Shown: piece after piece, positions 42,279 through 50,858 of the stretch
Layout of the letters: the number at the start of each line of letters is the position of its first letter
How positions within the stretch are numbered: position 1 is the first letter of the stretch
Source: Granulicella sp. L46
GTDB taxonomy: Bacteria > Acidobacteriota > Terriglobia > Terriglobales > Acidobacteriaceae
Reading direction: 5' to 3'
NCBI RefSeq assembly: GCF_009765785.1
Contig: NZ_LMUT01000002.1
Coordinates: 157,500-221,499 of the forward strand
Length of the DNA stretch: 64,000 nt
Translations under genes and position numbers: made by a program
Notes under the pieces: generated by a model
The model's input: the letters and a program-made list of their open reading frames with translations, nothing else
The model's database searches: none
Told to the model about the DNA's origin: nothing

Positions 42279-43112
42279 TTGGCCCGAATGCCGCCCCAAA
42301 TGTCGCCCGAACCGCCGCCTACGCCCGAATCCCGCCACGCGAAGCCTCTCGCCATCCGCGCAGGACTCGGCCGCCACATCTTCGGACTCGGCATCATGGC
42401 CCTTGGCCTGGTCGGGCTGGTTTGGGGCGACTTCATCACCGGTCAACCCGTGCCCAATGACTTTCCCCACCGGATCGCCCTGGCCTACATCGTCGCTGCC
42501 TTCCTTCTCTGCACCGGGATCATCATGCAGTGGCGCCGCTCTGCGTCCGTCGGCGCCGCCGCCCTCGCGGCGTACTACCTCGTCATCGTCATCATCGTCA
42601 TGCACGGCCCCGTACTGCTCGCCCGCTTCAAGGAGTACGGTGTCTACGAAGGTCTCGCCGAGCAGTTTGCCATCGCCGCTGCCGCCCTCATCGTCTACGC
42701 CACGACAGCCCGCATCCCAGCGCCACTTGCCGCACGCCTCACCCTCATCGGCCAACTGACCTTAGGCCTTTGCGCGCTCATCTTCGGCGGAGCCCACTTC
42801 GTCTATATGAACTTCACCGCCCCGCTCGTTCCCAAATGGCTGCCGCCCTCGCAGGTCTTCTGGGGATATCTGACCGGAGTCGCTTTCATCCTCGCAGGCC
42901 TCGCTCTCCTTTCGCGGATCCAGGCCCGCCTCGCCGCCAACCTCCTCACCGCCATGCTGGCGTCCTTCACCCTCCTGGTCCACCTTCGGATGTTGTTCAC
43001 CGATCACAAACTCAAGTTCAATTGGACAGAACTCGCCATCAATCTCGCCATCCTCGGCGCCGCCTGGATCGTAGCCGACTCGTTCGCCAGTCCCAACCCG
43101 CACCACACCTGA
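42279..43112 (+). CDS. Membrane protein with about eight helices (DoxX-like), unknown function
   Basis: 277 residues. A Pro-rich polar head of about 30 residues is followed by helices such as IFGLGIMALGLVGLVWG, IALAYIVAAFLLCTGI, ALAAYYLVIVIIVM and LTLGLCALIFGGAHFVYM, in a paired arrangement like two DoxX units. The TTG at 42279 is 9 nt after GGAGAAGG; an ATG at 42288 is the alternative. It stands alone, divergent from the GH43 pair. No cofactor motif is visible. Confidence 0.7.
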   Translation: MARMPPQMSPEPPPTPESRHAKPLAIRAGLGRHIFGLGIMALGLVGLVWGDFITGQPVPNDFPHRIALAYIVAAFLLCTGIIMQWRRSASVGAAALAAYYLVIVIIVMHGPVLLARFKEYGVYEGLAEQFAIAAAALIVYATTARIPAPLAARLTLIGQLTLGLCALIFGGAHFVYMNFTAPLVPKWLPPSQVFWGYLTGVAFILAGLALLSRIQARLAANLLTAMLASFTLLVHLRMLFTDHKLKFNWTELAINLAILGAAWIVADSFASPNPHHT

Positions 43113-43514
43113 CCTTCGCTGTCCAGGCAGCACCTAACATGCACACCCTCGTCCAACCCCTGCAGCTTCCTAACCAAGGAAAGAGAATTCCCATTTCGGG
43201 ATCGCCCAATTATTTTGACGGACGGTGATTTCGGTCACATGAACATGCATGTGCAATTTTGTACATTGAATGAACAGACGGGCTACGCTGAGTTCGATAT
43301 GCCCAGAGTCGATGCCGTCGCCAGCACGTGGGGCGGCATACCTTTTCCACCAACCCCCACACATCAAATCCCCCCAGCCAGTCGGACCGTCATAAGTCCG
43401 AGCCTAACCATCGCGATCTGAATACTTTGGGCCAAAATTACCAGGGCGGGGCCTTGCCAGACCCATTACCCCTAAGTCGGACACCCGCCACCCCAATGGA
43501 CCCACGGCGTCGCT
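43113..43514. other. Intergenic region without a gene, with a palindrome
   Basis: No protein-like frame. It includes a locally AT-rich stretch (about 43200-43280) with CACATG (43236-43241) and CATGTG (43248-43253) in inverted order; inside these is the perfect palindrome ACATGCATGT (43243-43252). Near the right end GAATACTTTGGGCC repeats the TACTTT style seen at 914-1290, so part of it may be the same degenerated repeat. Confidence 0.5.
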
Positions 43515-43877
43515 CTATCCCTTCCAAAAGGTGATCACCAGACCGCCCGCCACAATCAGGCATCCGCCTACCCAAATCGGAGGGGTAGGCGATTGCTGAA
43601 ACCGCACCTTCGCCACCACCTGCGCCACCACGAAGAACAGCGCCACATACGCTCCCAACAGCTTGCCAAAGTCCCACTGCGGCAAGTTCACGCTCCATCC
43701 GTACAGTCCCAGCACCGCGACGCCCGCCACAAACCACATCGCTCGCTGCGCACCCGACGAGCGATACAGCCCCGACTGAAAAAACGAATCCCCCAGCACC
43801 TCCAGCGATGCTGCCACCACCAGCACCACAAACGCTCCCAACGGCGAAGACACTATCTGATTCAGCACGCTCTTCAT
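43515..43877 (-). CDS. Small EmrE/SMR-like membrane protein
   Basis: 120 residues with four hydrophobic helices, good ribosome site (GGAGAGGG) before ATG 43877. The last helix, WVGGCLIVAGGLVITFWKG, and the first, with ASLEVLGDSFFQSGL (Glu in the first helix), resemble small multidrug resistance or DMT-type proteins. The typical SMR Trp/Tyr motifs are weak, so the substrate and even transport function are uncertain. Confidence 0.65.
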   Translation of the reverse strand: MKSVLNQIVSSPLGAFVVLVVAASLEVLGDSFFQSGLYRSSGAQRAMWFVAGVAVLGLYGWSVNLPQWDFGKLLGAYVALFFVVAQVVAKVRFQQSPTPPIWVGGCLIVAGGLVITFWKG

Positions 43878-44061
43878 CGCACCCTCTCCTTACCCGCAAA
43901 CGATTTCGAATTTGTTCGAGTCTACTAGACCGCCTCACCCGGCCAATGGCGAACCCCAGCCTCCTATTCCGGACTGCGTTACAAATACAGATACACTGGT
44001 GACTCACACCAACCACACGCAAGCCAGAGAAACTATCCCTAAGCCACAGGAGCTGCCCGTG

Positions 44062-44238
44062 ATGTTGATCGGCTATCTATTAATGGTCTCCGGTTGGTTG
44101 CTGGTCCTGGCGTCCCTCTTCCTGCTTGCCGGCTTCGGACAGCGCTTCACCTTCGTCGTCGCCGGCCTGCTCGTCGAGCTCCTCGGTCTCACCCTCACCG
44201 CTCTCCGCTATCGCTCCCTGCAAAGAGGCCCCGAATGA
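44062..44238 (+). CDS. 58-residue membrane protein coupled to an Amt-like gene
   Basis: ATG 44062 (or GTG 44059) after AGGAG (44048-44052). Two hydrophobic helices (LIGYLLMVSGWLLVLASLFLL and FTFVVAGLLVELLGLTLTAL) joined by AGFGQRF, with a basic end RYRSLQRGPE. Its TGA overlaps the ATG of the Amt-like gene (ATGA), so the two are translated together. No family recognised; it could be a small partner subunit or stabiliser of the transporter. Confidence 0.65.
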   Translation: MLIGYLLMVSGWLLVLASLFLLAGFGQRFTFVVAGLLVELLGLTLTALRYRSLQRGPE

Positions 44239-45512
44239 CCCCTGACCTCTGCCTCGTCTGCATCCTCCTCATCCCGCTCGCGGCAACCGGTCTCGCCCTC
44301 ATCCATCAGGGCCTCGGTCGCTCCCGCAGCGCAGCGCACGCCATGCTCGCCACGCTCTGCTCCCTGGCCATCGCCGCCGTCGTCTTCGTCCTCTTAGGCT
44401 CCTCCTGGATGGGCTTCTCCGGAGGCCTGGCTCACACCTTCCACCTCGCCGGCAAATCCATCGACTGGCTGGGCGCGGAGCCACTCTTCGCCACCGGCTT
44501 GGCCTCCAACCCCACGCATAGCCTCTACCCAGCGTTCGTGCTCGCATTTGGCATCTTCGCCGCAGGTCTCGCCTCTCTCATCCCGATCAGCGCCGGCACT
44601 GACCGTTGGCGTCTCGCAGCCATCTGCGCAGCCAGCGCCCTCTTCGCCGCCATCATCTTCCCCGTCTTCGCTCATTGGGTATGGAGCAACGGCTGGCTCG
44701 CCCAACTCACCCCGCTCTTCGGCCTCCCTGCCTTCGCCGACCTCGGCGGAGCCGCAGTCCTCAACGTCCTCGGCGGTCTCGCCGCTCTCTCCGTAGCGTG
44801 GATTCTCGGCCCTCGCCAGGGCAAGTACGCCGACCGCATCGCCACCGCCATTCCCGGACACAACATCGTGCAAGTCCTCTTCGGCTGCATCCTCGCGCTC
44901 ATCGGCTGGATCGGTCTCGACTGCGCCGCAGCCATCCTCTTCTACCGCATCACCTACGCACAGATACTGCTCACGGTCATCAACGCCGTACTCTCCGCCT
45001 CCACCGGCTGTCTAGCCGCGGTCGTCACCACCCAGCTACGCTACCGCAAGCCCGACGCCTCCCTTAGCGCCAATGGCTGGATCGCCGGCCTCGTCGCTGG
45101 TTCTGCCGGCTGCGGACTTCTCTCTCCCCTCGCGACGATCTTCATCGGCCTCATCGCCGGCACGCTCGTCACCCTGCTCGTCGAAACCCTAGAGCCGCGC
45201 CTCTTCATCGACGACCCCGGCGGCGCCATCTCCGTCCACCTCGGCGCTGGCCTGTGGGGCATTCTCGCGTTTGGCTTTTTCGCCCCAACCACCGGCCCCC
45301 GCCCAGCCCTCATCCTCACGCAGCTCATCGGAATCGCAACGCTGCTGGGCGTGATGTTCCCCCTCATCCACGTCCTTCATCGGCTACTCAACAAGTTCAT
45401 CCCTTTCCGCGTAGACGCCGACGGCGACTGGCAGGGCATGGATGTTCGCGAGCTAGGCGCAGGCGCCTACCCAGAGTTCGTCGTTCACGCCGACGAGTTC
45501 GTCCCACGCTGA
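44235..45512 (+). CDS. Divergent Amt/AmtB-family (ammonium transporter-like) protein
   Basis: 425 residues and about eleven helices with the Amt fold signatures LEPRLFIDDPGGAISVHLGAG and a C-terminal cytoplasmic tail GMDVRELGAGAYPE that matches the regulatory tail of Amt proteins. The second pore histidine (AmtB His318) is present in ISVHLGAG. The region that should hold the first (AmtB His168) reads [17 protein letters not shown] and has no His. The conserved Asp160 equivalent is kept. This suggests altered conduction or a sensing role rather than standard ammonium transport. No glnK is adjacent; its only partner is the 58-residue gene. Confidence 0.8.
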   Translation: MTPDLCLVCILLIPLAATGLALIHQGLGRSRSAAHAMLATLCSLAIAAVVFVLLGSSWMGFSGGLAHTFHLAGKSIDWLGAEPLFATGLASNPTHSLYPAFVLAFGIFAAGLASLIPISAGTDRWRLAAICAASALFAAIIFPVFAHWVWSNGWLAQLTPLFGLPAFADLGGAAVLNVLGGLAALSVAWILGPRQGKYADRIATAIPGHNIVQVLFGCILALIGWIGLDCAAAILFYRITYAQILLTVINAVLSASTGCLAAVVTTQLRYRKPDASLSANGWIAGLVAGSAGCGLLSPLATIFIGLIAGTLVTLLVETLEPRLFIDDPGGAISVHLGAGLWGILAFGFFAPTTGPRPALILTQLIGIATLLGVMFPLIHVLHRLLNKFIPFRVDADGDWQGMDVRELGAGAYPEFVVHADEFVPR

Positions 45513-45542
45513 CCACGTCCCGACCACCGCCTCATCCCCGCA

Positions 45543-46523
45543 TCAATGGTGCCGTGAAACAAACAGCAGCAACCCAAACAGCAGCGCCGGAATCAGCGCC
45601 AACCCCGCATACAAAAGCATTCGCCGCCGCTCCGGCGATCGCCGCGTCCTCCACCGCTCCGCATCCGGTCGCGCAGCCACTCCCACCTCGTCCTGGTGCT
45701 GCAGATCGTGTGCCATCTCGCGCGCACTGGCATACCGGTTCTTCGGCTCGCGCTCCATCGCGCGATACACAATCTCCTGCAGCTGCGGCGAAATCGACGG
45801 TTCCAGCTCTCTCGGCGGCACAGGTTGATTCAGCAGCCGATCATTCATCACTGCAAATGGATTCGGCCCCGAAAACGGCACCACCCCGGTCAGCATCTCG
45901 TACAACATTACTCCCAGCGCATAGATGTCACTGCGCGAATCGCCCCGTTTGCCTCGCACCTGCTCCGGAGAAATGTAGTCGGGCGTCCCCATGCTCTGCG
46001 AAAAGTGCGCAAACGTAAGCCGCCGAGCACCCGCGCTCGCAGCAATTCCGAAGTCGATCAGGTGTATCCCGTCCGCATCATCCACCATGATGTTCTCAGG
46101 CTTCAGATCGCGATGCGCCACACCATTTGCGTGAACGTGGTCCAACGCGTCGCAGATCCCGACCATCAACTTCACCGCCCGCTCCACCGGCAGCTTCTTT
46201 TTCTCGTTTAATATCTGGCGTAGCAGCCGGCCATCCAGCCATTCCATCACCATATAAATCTGGGTGCGCTCAGGATTCGCAAAGACCTTCATCACACCCG
46301 GATGATCGATGCGAGTGCCAATCTCCTCTTCGCGCCGAAAGCGATCGAACATCGTCGGATCGCTCTCCACCTCGGGATGAGGCACCTTAATCGCAACCTG
46401 CAGCCCACTCTTCAGGTCGCGCGCGCGAAACACCGTCGCCATGCCGCTAGTCGCAACAATATCCTCCAGCTCATAGCCATCGAGCGTGTCGCCGGGACGA
46501 AGTGTAAGATTCGGCGCGATCAT
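45543..46523 (-). CDS. Hanks-type serine/threonine protein kinase with C-terminal anchor
   Basis: 326 residues. A kinase domain (17-280) has the ATP-anchoring Lys46 in VAIKVPH, catalytic loop HRDLKPEN (137-144), DFGIA (157-161) and the APE-equivalent ISPEQ. The glycine loop is degenerate: VATSGMATVF in place of GxGGMGxVY. A short linker and one transmembrane helix (MLLYAGLALIPALLFGLLLFV) end the protein, so there is no large sensor domain outside. The ATG follows the phosphatase stop directly (TAGATG), a coupled kinase-phosphatase pair. Confidence 0.93.
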   Translation of the reverse strand: MIAPNLTLRPGDTLDGYELEDIVATSGMATVFRARDLKSGLQVAIKVPHPEVESDPTMFDRFRREEEIGTRIDHPGVMKVFANPERTQIYMVMEWLDGRLLRQILNEKKKLPVERAVKLMVGICDALDHVHANGVAHRDLKPENIMVDDADGIHLIDFGIAASAGARRLTFAHFSQSMGTPDYISPEQVRGKRGDSRSDIYALGVMLYEMLTGVVPFSGPNPFAVMNDRLLNQPVPPRELEPSISPQLQEIVYRAMEREPKNRYASAREMAHDLQHQDEVGVAARPDAERWRTRRSPERRRMLLYAGLALIPALLFGLLLFVSRHH

Positions 46524-47324
46524 CTATAGCAACCTGTACGGCCGTCCACGATAAAGCCCCATCCGTTCTATCGCCTTTACACGAATCAACTGCACGCTGA
46601 CGTTATCTTGGCCACCTGCCTCATTGGCCGCCGCCACCAGCGCATCCGCCGCTTTCTCCAGATCGCTGTTGCGCAGAATGATCTGCAGGATCGCAGTGTC
46701 CGGCACGTATCCATACAACCCATCCGTGCAAAGCAACAACACATCGCCCGGCAGAATATTTACCGTGAGGGTGTCCGCAGCGACAAACAACTCATTGCCC
46801 AAAGACCGCGTCAATACATGCCGTCCGTCGTGCGCGGCAGCCTCTTCCTTGGTGAGAATCCCGAGCCTCACCTGCTCAGCCGCCATCGTATGGTCCCGCG
46901 TCAGCTGCGTCCCATTACCGTTGCGAAACAGGTAGCAGCGCGAATCACCAACATGTGACACAACCGCCGAGTCGAACCGCAGCGCACACGCAACAAACGT
47001 CGTTCCCATGCGCGCACCCCGCAGCGCGGTCGCCAGCCCCGCGTCATACACCGCAGCATTGGCCTCCTGCACCAGCCGCGGCAGCAACGAGACATGCATC
47101 ACACCTTTAGGAATCTTGCGGAAACCCTCAAGCGCCGTCATCACGGCAAGAGCCGAAGCAACCTCGCCCTGTTCATGGCCGCCCATCCCATCGGCCGTCG
47201 CGAAAAACCAACCCTGCGACTGCACCTGCGCCGGTCCCATGGGCAGCACATGGCCGAGCGCATCTTCGTTGTTCGACCGCACCTTTCCCGGGTCGGTTCG
47301 TTCTGCGAATTCAAGATCGAGCAT
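46524..47324 (-). CDS. PP2C-type serine/threonine phosphatase
   Basis: 266 residues of the bacterial PPM family. Metal-binding motifs are seen: RSNNEDALG, TADGMGGHEQGE, SHVGDSRCYLFRNG, CTDGLYGYV and GGQDNVSVQLI. It would remove phosphate from targets of the kinase encoded directly downstream. It starts 53 bp after the APC permease gene ends, so it may share a transcript with the permease or have its own promoter in that gap. Confidence 0.94.
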   Translation of the reverse strand: MLDLEFAERTDPGKVRSNNEDALGHVLPMGPAQVQSQGWFFATADGMGGHEQGEVASALAVMTALEGFRKIPKGVMHVSLLPRLVQEANAAVYDAGLATALRGARMGTTFVACALRFDSAVVSHVGDSRCYLFRNGNGTQLTRDHTMAAEQVRLGILTKEEAAAHDGRHVLTRSLGNELFVAADTLTVNILPGDVLLLCTDGLYGYVPDTAILQIILRNSDLEKAADALVAAANEAGGQDNVSVQLIRVKAIERMGLYRGRPYRLL

Positions 47325-47377
47325 AAGAGAGTCTATACGCCAGTCAGAATCAGGAAACCCAACCCCGCGCCATCAGT

Positions 47378-49180
47378 CTACGCCGAAGTCGGCCGCGATT
47401 CGATCAGCGCCGATTTCCCTGATGCTTTGCCCATCTTCAGGAAATGGAAGCTGCCATAAATTCCCCAAACCGCCGCAATGCTGAGCGCCAGCAGCGGCTC
47501 CATCTTCGTGCCATAGCCCATGAACGGTCCCACAAGGTAAAAGCCCATGCATGCAAGATTTGCGCACAACCCGAACAGCGGAATCGCCAGGTGCCGCACT
47601 GCATTGAACTTCGGATGCTTATGATACGCAACCATGCAAAGCGTGCAACTTAGGGCATACAGCAGAAACGTGCCAAAATTCGAAGCCAAGGTCACCGTCA
47701 AAAGACTGTTCGGCAGAGCCGCCATCTTATCGTGAGTCGTATAGCCGAAGCTTGAAAAAATCCCATGCGGAATCGCCGAAATCGCTGCCGCCGAAGGTGC
47801 TCCTCCATCGCCAAAAACTATCGCCACCGCGATACATCCGATCACAGCAGAAATCGCCGCCAAACTCCACACCGCCCGATGCGGCGTCAGGTTGTTCTTG
47901 TGCAGCAAACCAAAGCGATTAGAAACCTCCTGGTCCTTGCCCATCGCATAGGTTACGCGCGCGCCCGTATTCATGCACGAGAGCGTCGTCCCAATCAGCG
48001 CCAGCACCACCGTCGCCGCCTCCGCAAGCATGAACGTGCGCCCATGTCCTTGCCCGAACAGCGCGTCCCCGACCATCACCATCATGTCGCCAATCGGCGC
48101 CGCCGATCCCATCGCGCTCTGCATCGTGTATCCGCTATTCAAAAAATAGTTCGCAGCAAAATACTCAAAGCAATAGAACAACACCCCCTGCACCAGCAGC
48201 GACGTGATCACCGCAATGGGCACATCTCGCTTCGCATTCTTCGCTTCCCCTCCCATCGAGGTCACCGACTCAAATCCCACCAGGATCAGAATCGCAACCG
48301 TAGCCTGAATGAACACCCAGCTCCAACGATGCGGACTCACCACCGACTTCGCATCGCCATGGGTAAGAAAGTTTCCCGCCGCGTCGTGCCCCGGATAGCT
48401 GACGCGATATGGAACCGGTTTGCCACGCGCATCCAGCTGCGGCTGCGGCACTCCATTCGCGTCGCGCACAATCGTGTCTGTCGAGACCCCACCCACCATC
48501 GCCGTCGTAGTCTTGAACTCGTAGGTGTACGCTTCACCGCTCGTCGAATCAAATTGGAAAGCCACCGACCCTGGAGGATGATTCATCCGGTACCCAAGCG
48601 CCAGCACACCAAAGATCATCAACGCCGTAATCTGAATAACGTTGATGCCCAGATTAATTGCCGTCGAAGCATTCGCCCCGCGATACGCGATGTACGCGAC
48701 GGCAAAGGAGAAAACCACCGCCACGCCCATCATGAACAGCATTCCAGGATTCGACGCGCTCATGAAATTCGGATATAGCGTTCCCACCAGGTACCCGCAC
48801 ACGATACCCATCGTCCCCACCATCACCCCTGGATAGATCCAGTAATAAAGATGAGACGCCCACCCCACGATGAACTTAGAGATGCGCGCATATTTCCAGG
48901 CGCGCTCACGGTTTAGAAACGCCTGCTCCGCAAAATAATACGAACTCCCGGTTCCTGGATAAAGCTTCGCCATCTCTGCATAACAAACCGCAGTGGAGAG
49001 ACAAAGCAGCAGCGCACCAATGACCCCCATCCACATCGAAGGTCCGGTAACACCAGTTCCCGCCTGGATGAAGAACGTCAGCCAGAGAAAGGCGCCCGGC
49101 GCGATCAACGCCATAGCATTGCTGGTCAGCCCTGTAAGCCCAAGCGTCTTTTTCATCTCGACTGCAGGTACGTCCGCCAT
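47378..49180 (-). CDS. APC-family amino acid permease
   Basis: 600 residues, about twelve helices. SNAMALIAPGAFLWLTFF, GSSYYFAEQAFLNRER and GFESVTSMGGEAKNAKRDVP are typical of the APC superfamily; the last segment (GFES near the conserved Glu) is a substrate-site region. A long extracytoplasmic insertion (about 240-310) contains Tyr/Asp/Gly-rich sequence. ATG 49180 is preceded by GGAGGG. It lies downstream of hutF on the same strand across a 280-bp gap with a palindrome, so it is a good candidate for a histidine or related amino-acid importer. Confidence 0.88.
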   Translation of the reverse strand: MADVPAVEMKKTLGLTGLTSNAMALIAPGAFLWLTFFIQAGTGVTGPSMWMGVIGALLLCLSTAVCYAEMAKLYPGTGSSYYFAEQAFLNRERAWKYARISKFIVGWASHLYYWIYPGVMVGTMGIVCGYLVGTLYPNFMSASNPGMLFMMGVAVVFSFAVAYIAYRGANASTAINLGINVIQITALMIFGVLALGYRMNHPPGSVAFQFDSTSGEAYTYEFKTTTAMVGGVSTDTIVRDANGVPQPQLDARGKPVPYRVSYPGHDAAGNFLTHGDAKSVVSPHRWSWVFIQATVAILILVGFESVTSMGGEAKNAKRDVPIAVITSLLVQGVLFYCFEYFAANYFLNSGYTMQSAMGSAAPIGDMMVMVGDALFGQGHGRTFMLAEAATVVLALIGTTLSCMNTGARVTYAMGKDQEVSNRFGLLHKNNLTPHRAVWSLAAISAVIGCIAVAIVFGDGGAPSAAAISAIPHGIFSSFGYTTHDKMAALPNSLLTVTLASNFGTFLLYALSCTLCMVAYHKHPKFNAVRHLAIPLFGLCANLACMGFYLVGPFMGYGTKMEPLLALSIAAVWGIYGSFHFLKMGKASGKSALIESRPTSA

Positions 49181-49460
49181 AAAACCCTCCGCGAAATTAA
49201 ATCTGCTATGAGTTGTTGAAATTCGTGGATCGCTCAAGATATAGGCATCCCCACCAAGCAGCGGAAGCCCTTGTGGTCGAAACTTATGGAACAGCAATTT
49301 CTTTTACTTTCTTATGTGGCCTGAAAACGGATGATTCAACGACTCCATAGTGATTCGCAATGGAGTACCTTCACACACTTGCCCTGGGCAGATGAGCTAG
49401 TCTAACCCGAAATCGACCGCGCACCATCTGAAAATCGTGGACGCTTTGCGCACGTCCGGT
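49181..49460. other. Spacer between hutF and permease gene, with operator-like palindrome
   Basis: No gene. AT content rises at 49290-49360. ACTCCAT (49342-49348) and ATGGAGT (49360-49366) form an inverted repeat with an 11-bp spacer, about 160 bp before the permease start. The block TGATTC..AATGG inside it also occurs in the inverted repeat at the hutH/lrp junction. A separate promoter for the permease is likely here. Confidence 0.45.
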
Positions 49461-50858
49461 CTAACCGCGTCGACCCGCGTCAGACCAGATCGCTTCATGT
49501 ACTTCTTTGTATCGCGAGATGATCTCTTCCCGCAGCGGATGTGCCTGATCTTGAAGGATAAAACGCCCCCCTACAACAACGTCGCGAATCGCAGACCGGC
49601 TCATCGAAAACACCAGTGTCGAGAGCAAATCCTCCGCGGAGTTTCCTGCAATCGAGCTGTCATTTAGGTCGATCGTAATGAAATCGGCAAGCCTGCCCGG
49701 CCCAAGCGTTCCCGCTGGCACCGCTAAGGCACGCGCTCCATTCGCCGTAGCAGAATCGAAAAGATGAGCCGCCAACGTCTTCCCTCCCACCTGGTCCAGA
49801 ATCGCTCGCTTCTGCTGCAACAGCCGCAAGTGATACTCCAACTCCCGCGCGTCCTCGAGCGGATCAATCTGCGCCTGGCTGTCCGACCCCAGCGCAAAAC
49901 GAATCCCCGCCGCAAGCATCTCGTCCGCCCGCACAAATCCATCGCCGAGATTACGCTCCGTCGTCGGACACGAGCAGATCGTCGTCTCTGTGCTCGCCAA
50001 TAGTGCAATCTCCTCCGCCGTCACATGCACCCCATGCACCGCGGTAAAATCCGGCCCAAGAATCTTCTCCCCAGCGAGCAGATCGACCGGCGTCGATCCA
50101 TACTCGCGAACGCACGCCGCATTCTCCGCGACCTGCTCCGCAACATGCATGTGCACCGGAAGCCGGTTCGCCCTGGCCCACGCTGTAATTTCGCGGAGTT
50201 CGCCCAGCGGCACTGCCCGAACACTATGGGGAGCAACACCAAAATGAACGCTCGGGCGATCCGCCGAAACCTCCTTAACCAGCGCCGTCATGTTCTCGAG
50301 AAACGCCTTCGCCGATTCGTAAAAACGGCTCTGCCCCGGCTCCGGCGGCAATTCAAATCCCGCGCGAAGATAAGCCGTTCGCAGCAACACGATACGAATA
50401 CCCACCGACTCCGCGGCGGCAATCACCTGCTTGCCCAGCAGGTTTGGATCGTCATAAGGTTTTCCATCCATCGCATTGTGAAGATAGTGAAACTCGCCCA
50501 CAGTTGTCGTGCCCGCCAGCACCATCTCGAGGAACGCCATACGCGCAACGTCATACACCTGCTGCGGATCGAGTTTGCTCGCGGCGTAATACATCGTTCC
50601 GCGCCACGACCAGAAGTCTCGTCCACTCACGACCCGCGACTCCGCCTTTCCGCGAATCAATCGTTGAAACGAGTGAGAGTGAGTATTCACAAATCCCGGC
50701 ATCAAAGCCTTGCCCGGCATCGCGACAATCGTCACCGACGAGCGATCCAACTGGTCGTCAAGCTCCAACACCAATCCTTCGGGACTGACCAGCAACTCCC
50801 CGCCCGCAACAAATTTGCCGTCGACATACAGCAACTCTGGTCGATAAAGAGTATTCAT
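49461..50858 (-). CDS. hutF: Formimidoylglutamate deiminase
   Basis: Converts N-formimidoyl-L-glutamate to N-formyl-L-glutamate and ammonia, the fourth step of the histidine pathway variant that leads through formylglutamate. An amidohydrolase of 465 residues with zinc ligands His60 and His62 in NTHSHSFQR, a further His in HMHVAEQ and the Asp in GSDSQAQIDPLEDARELEYHLRL. The presence of the phrase HSHSFQR and of PTTERNLGDG supports HutF over other amidohydrolases. The ATG overlaps the hutI TGA. No hutG (formylglutamate deformylase) gene is seen in the window. Confidence 0.93.
   Translation of the reverse strand: MNTLYRPELLYVDGKFVAGGELLVSPEGLVLELDDQLDRSSVTIVAMPGKALMPGFVNTHSHSFQRLIRGKAESRVVSGRDFWSWRGTMYYAASKLDPQQVYDVARMAFLEMVLAGTTTVGEFHYLHNAMDGKPYDDPNLLGKQVIAAAESVGIRIVLLRTAYLRAGFELPPEPGQSRFYESAKAFLENMTALVKEVSADRPSVHFGVAPHSVRAVPLGELREITAWARANRLPVHMHVAEQVAENAACVREYGSTPVDLLAGEKILGPDFTAVHGVHVTAEEIALLASTETTICSCPTTERNLGDGFVRADEMLAAGIRFALGSDSQAQIDPLEDARELEYHLRLLQQKRAILDQVGGKTLAAHLFDSATANGARALAVPAGTLGPGRLADFITIDLNDSSIAGNSAEDLLSTLVFSMSRSAIRDVVVGGRFILQDQAHPLREEIISRYKEVHEAIWSDAGRRG

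Noticed and set aside
43113-43514. Short open frames (up to 68 codons) on both strands
   Set aside because: No ribosome site, no hydrophobic or domain pattern, composition not gene-like.
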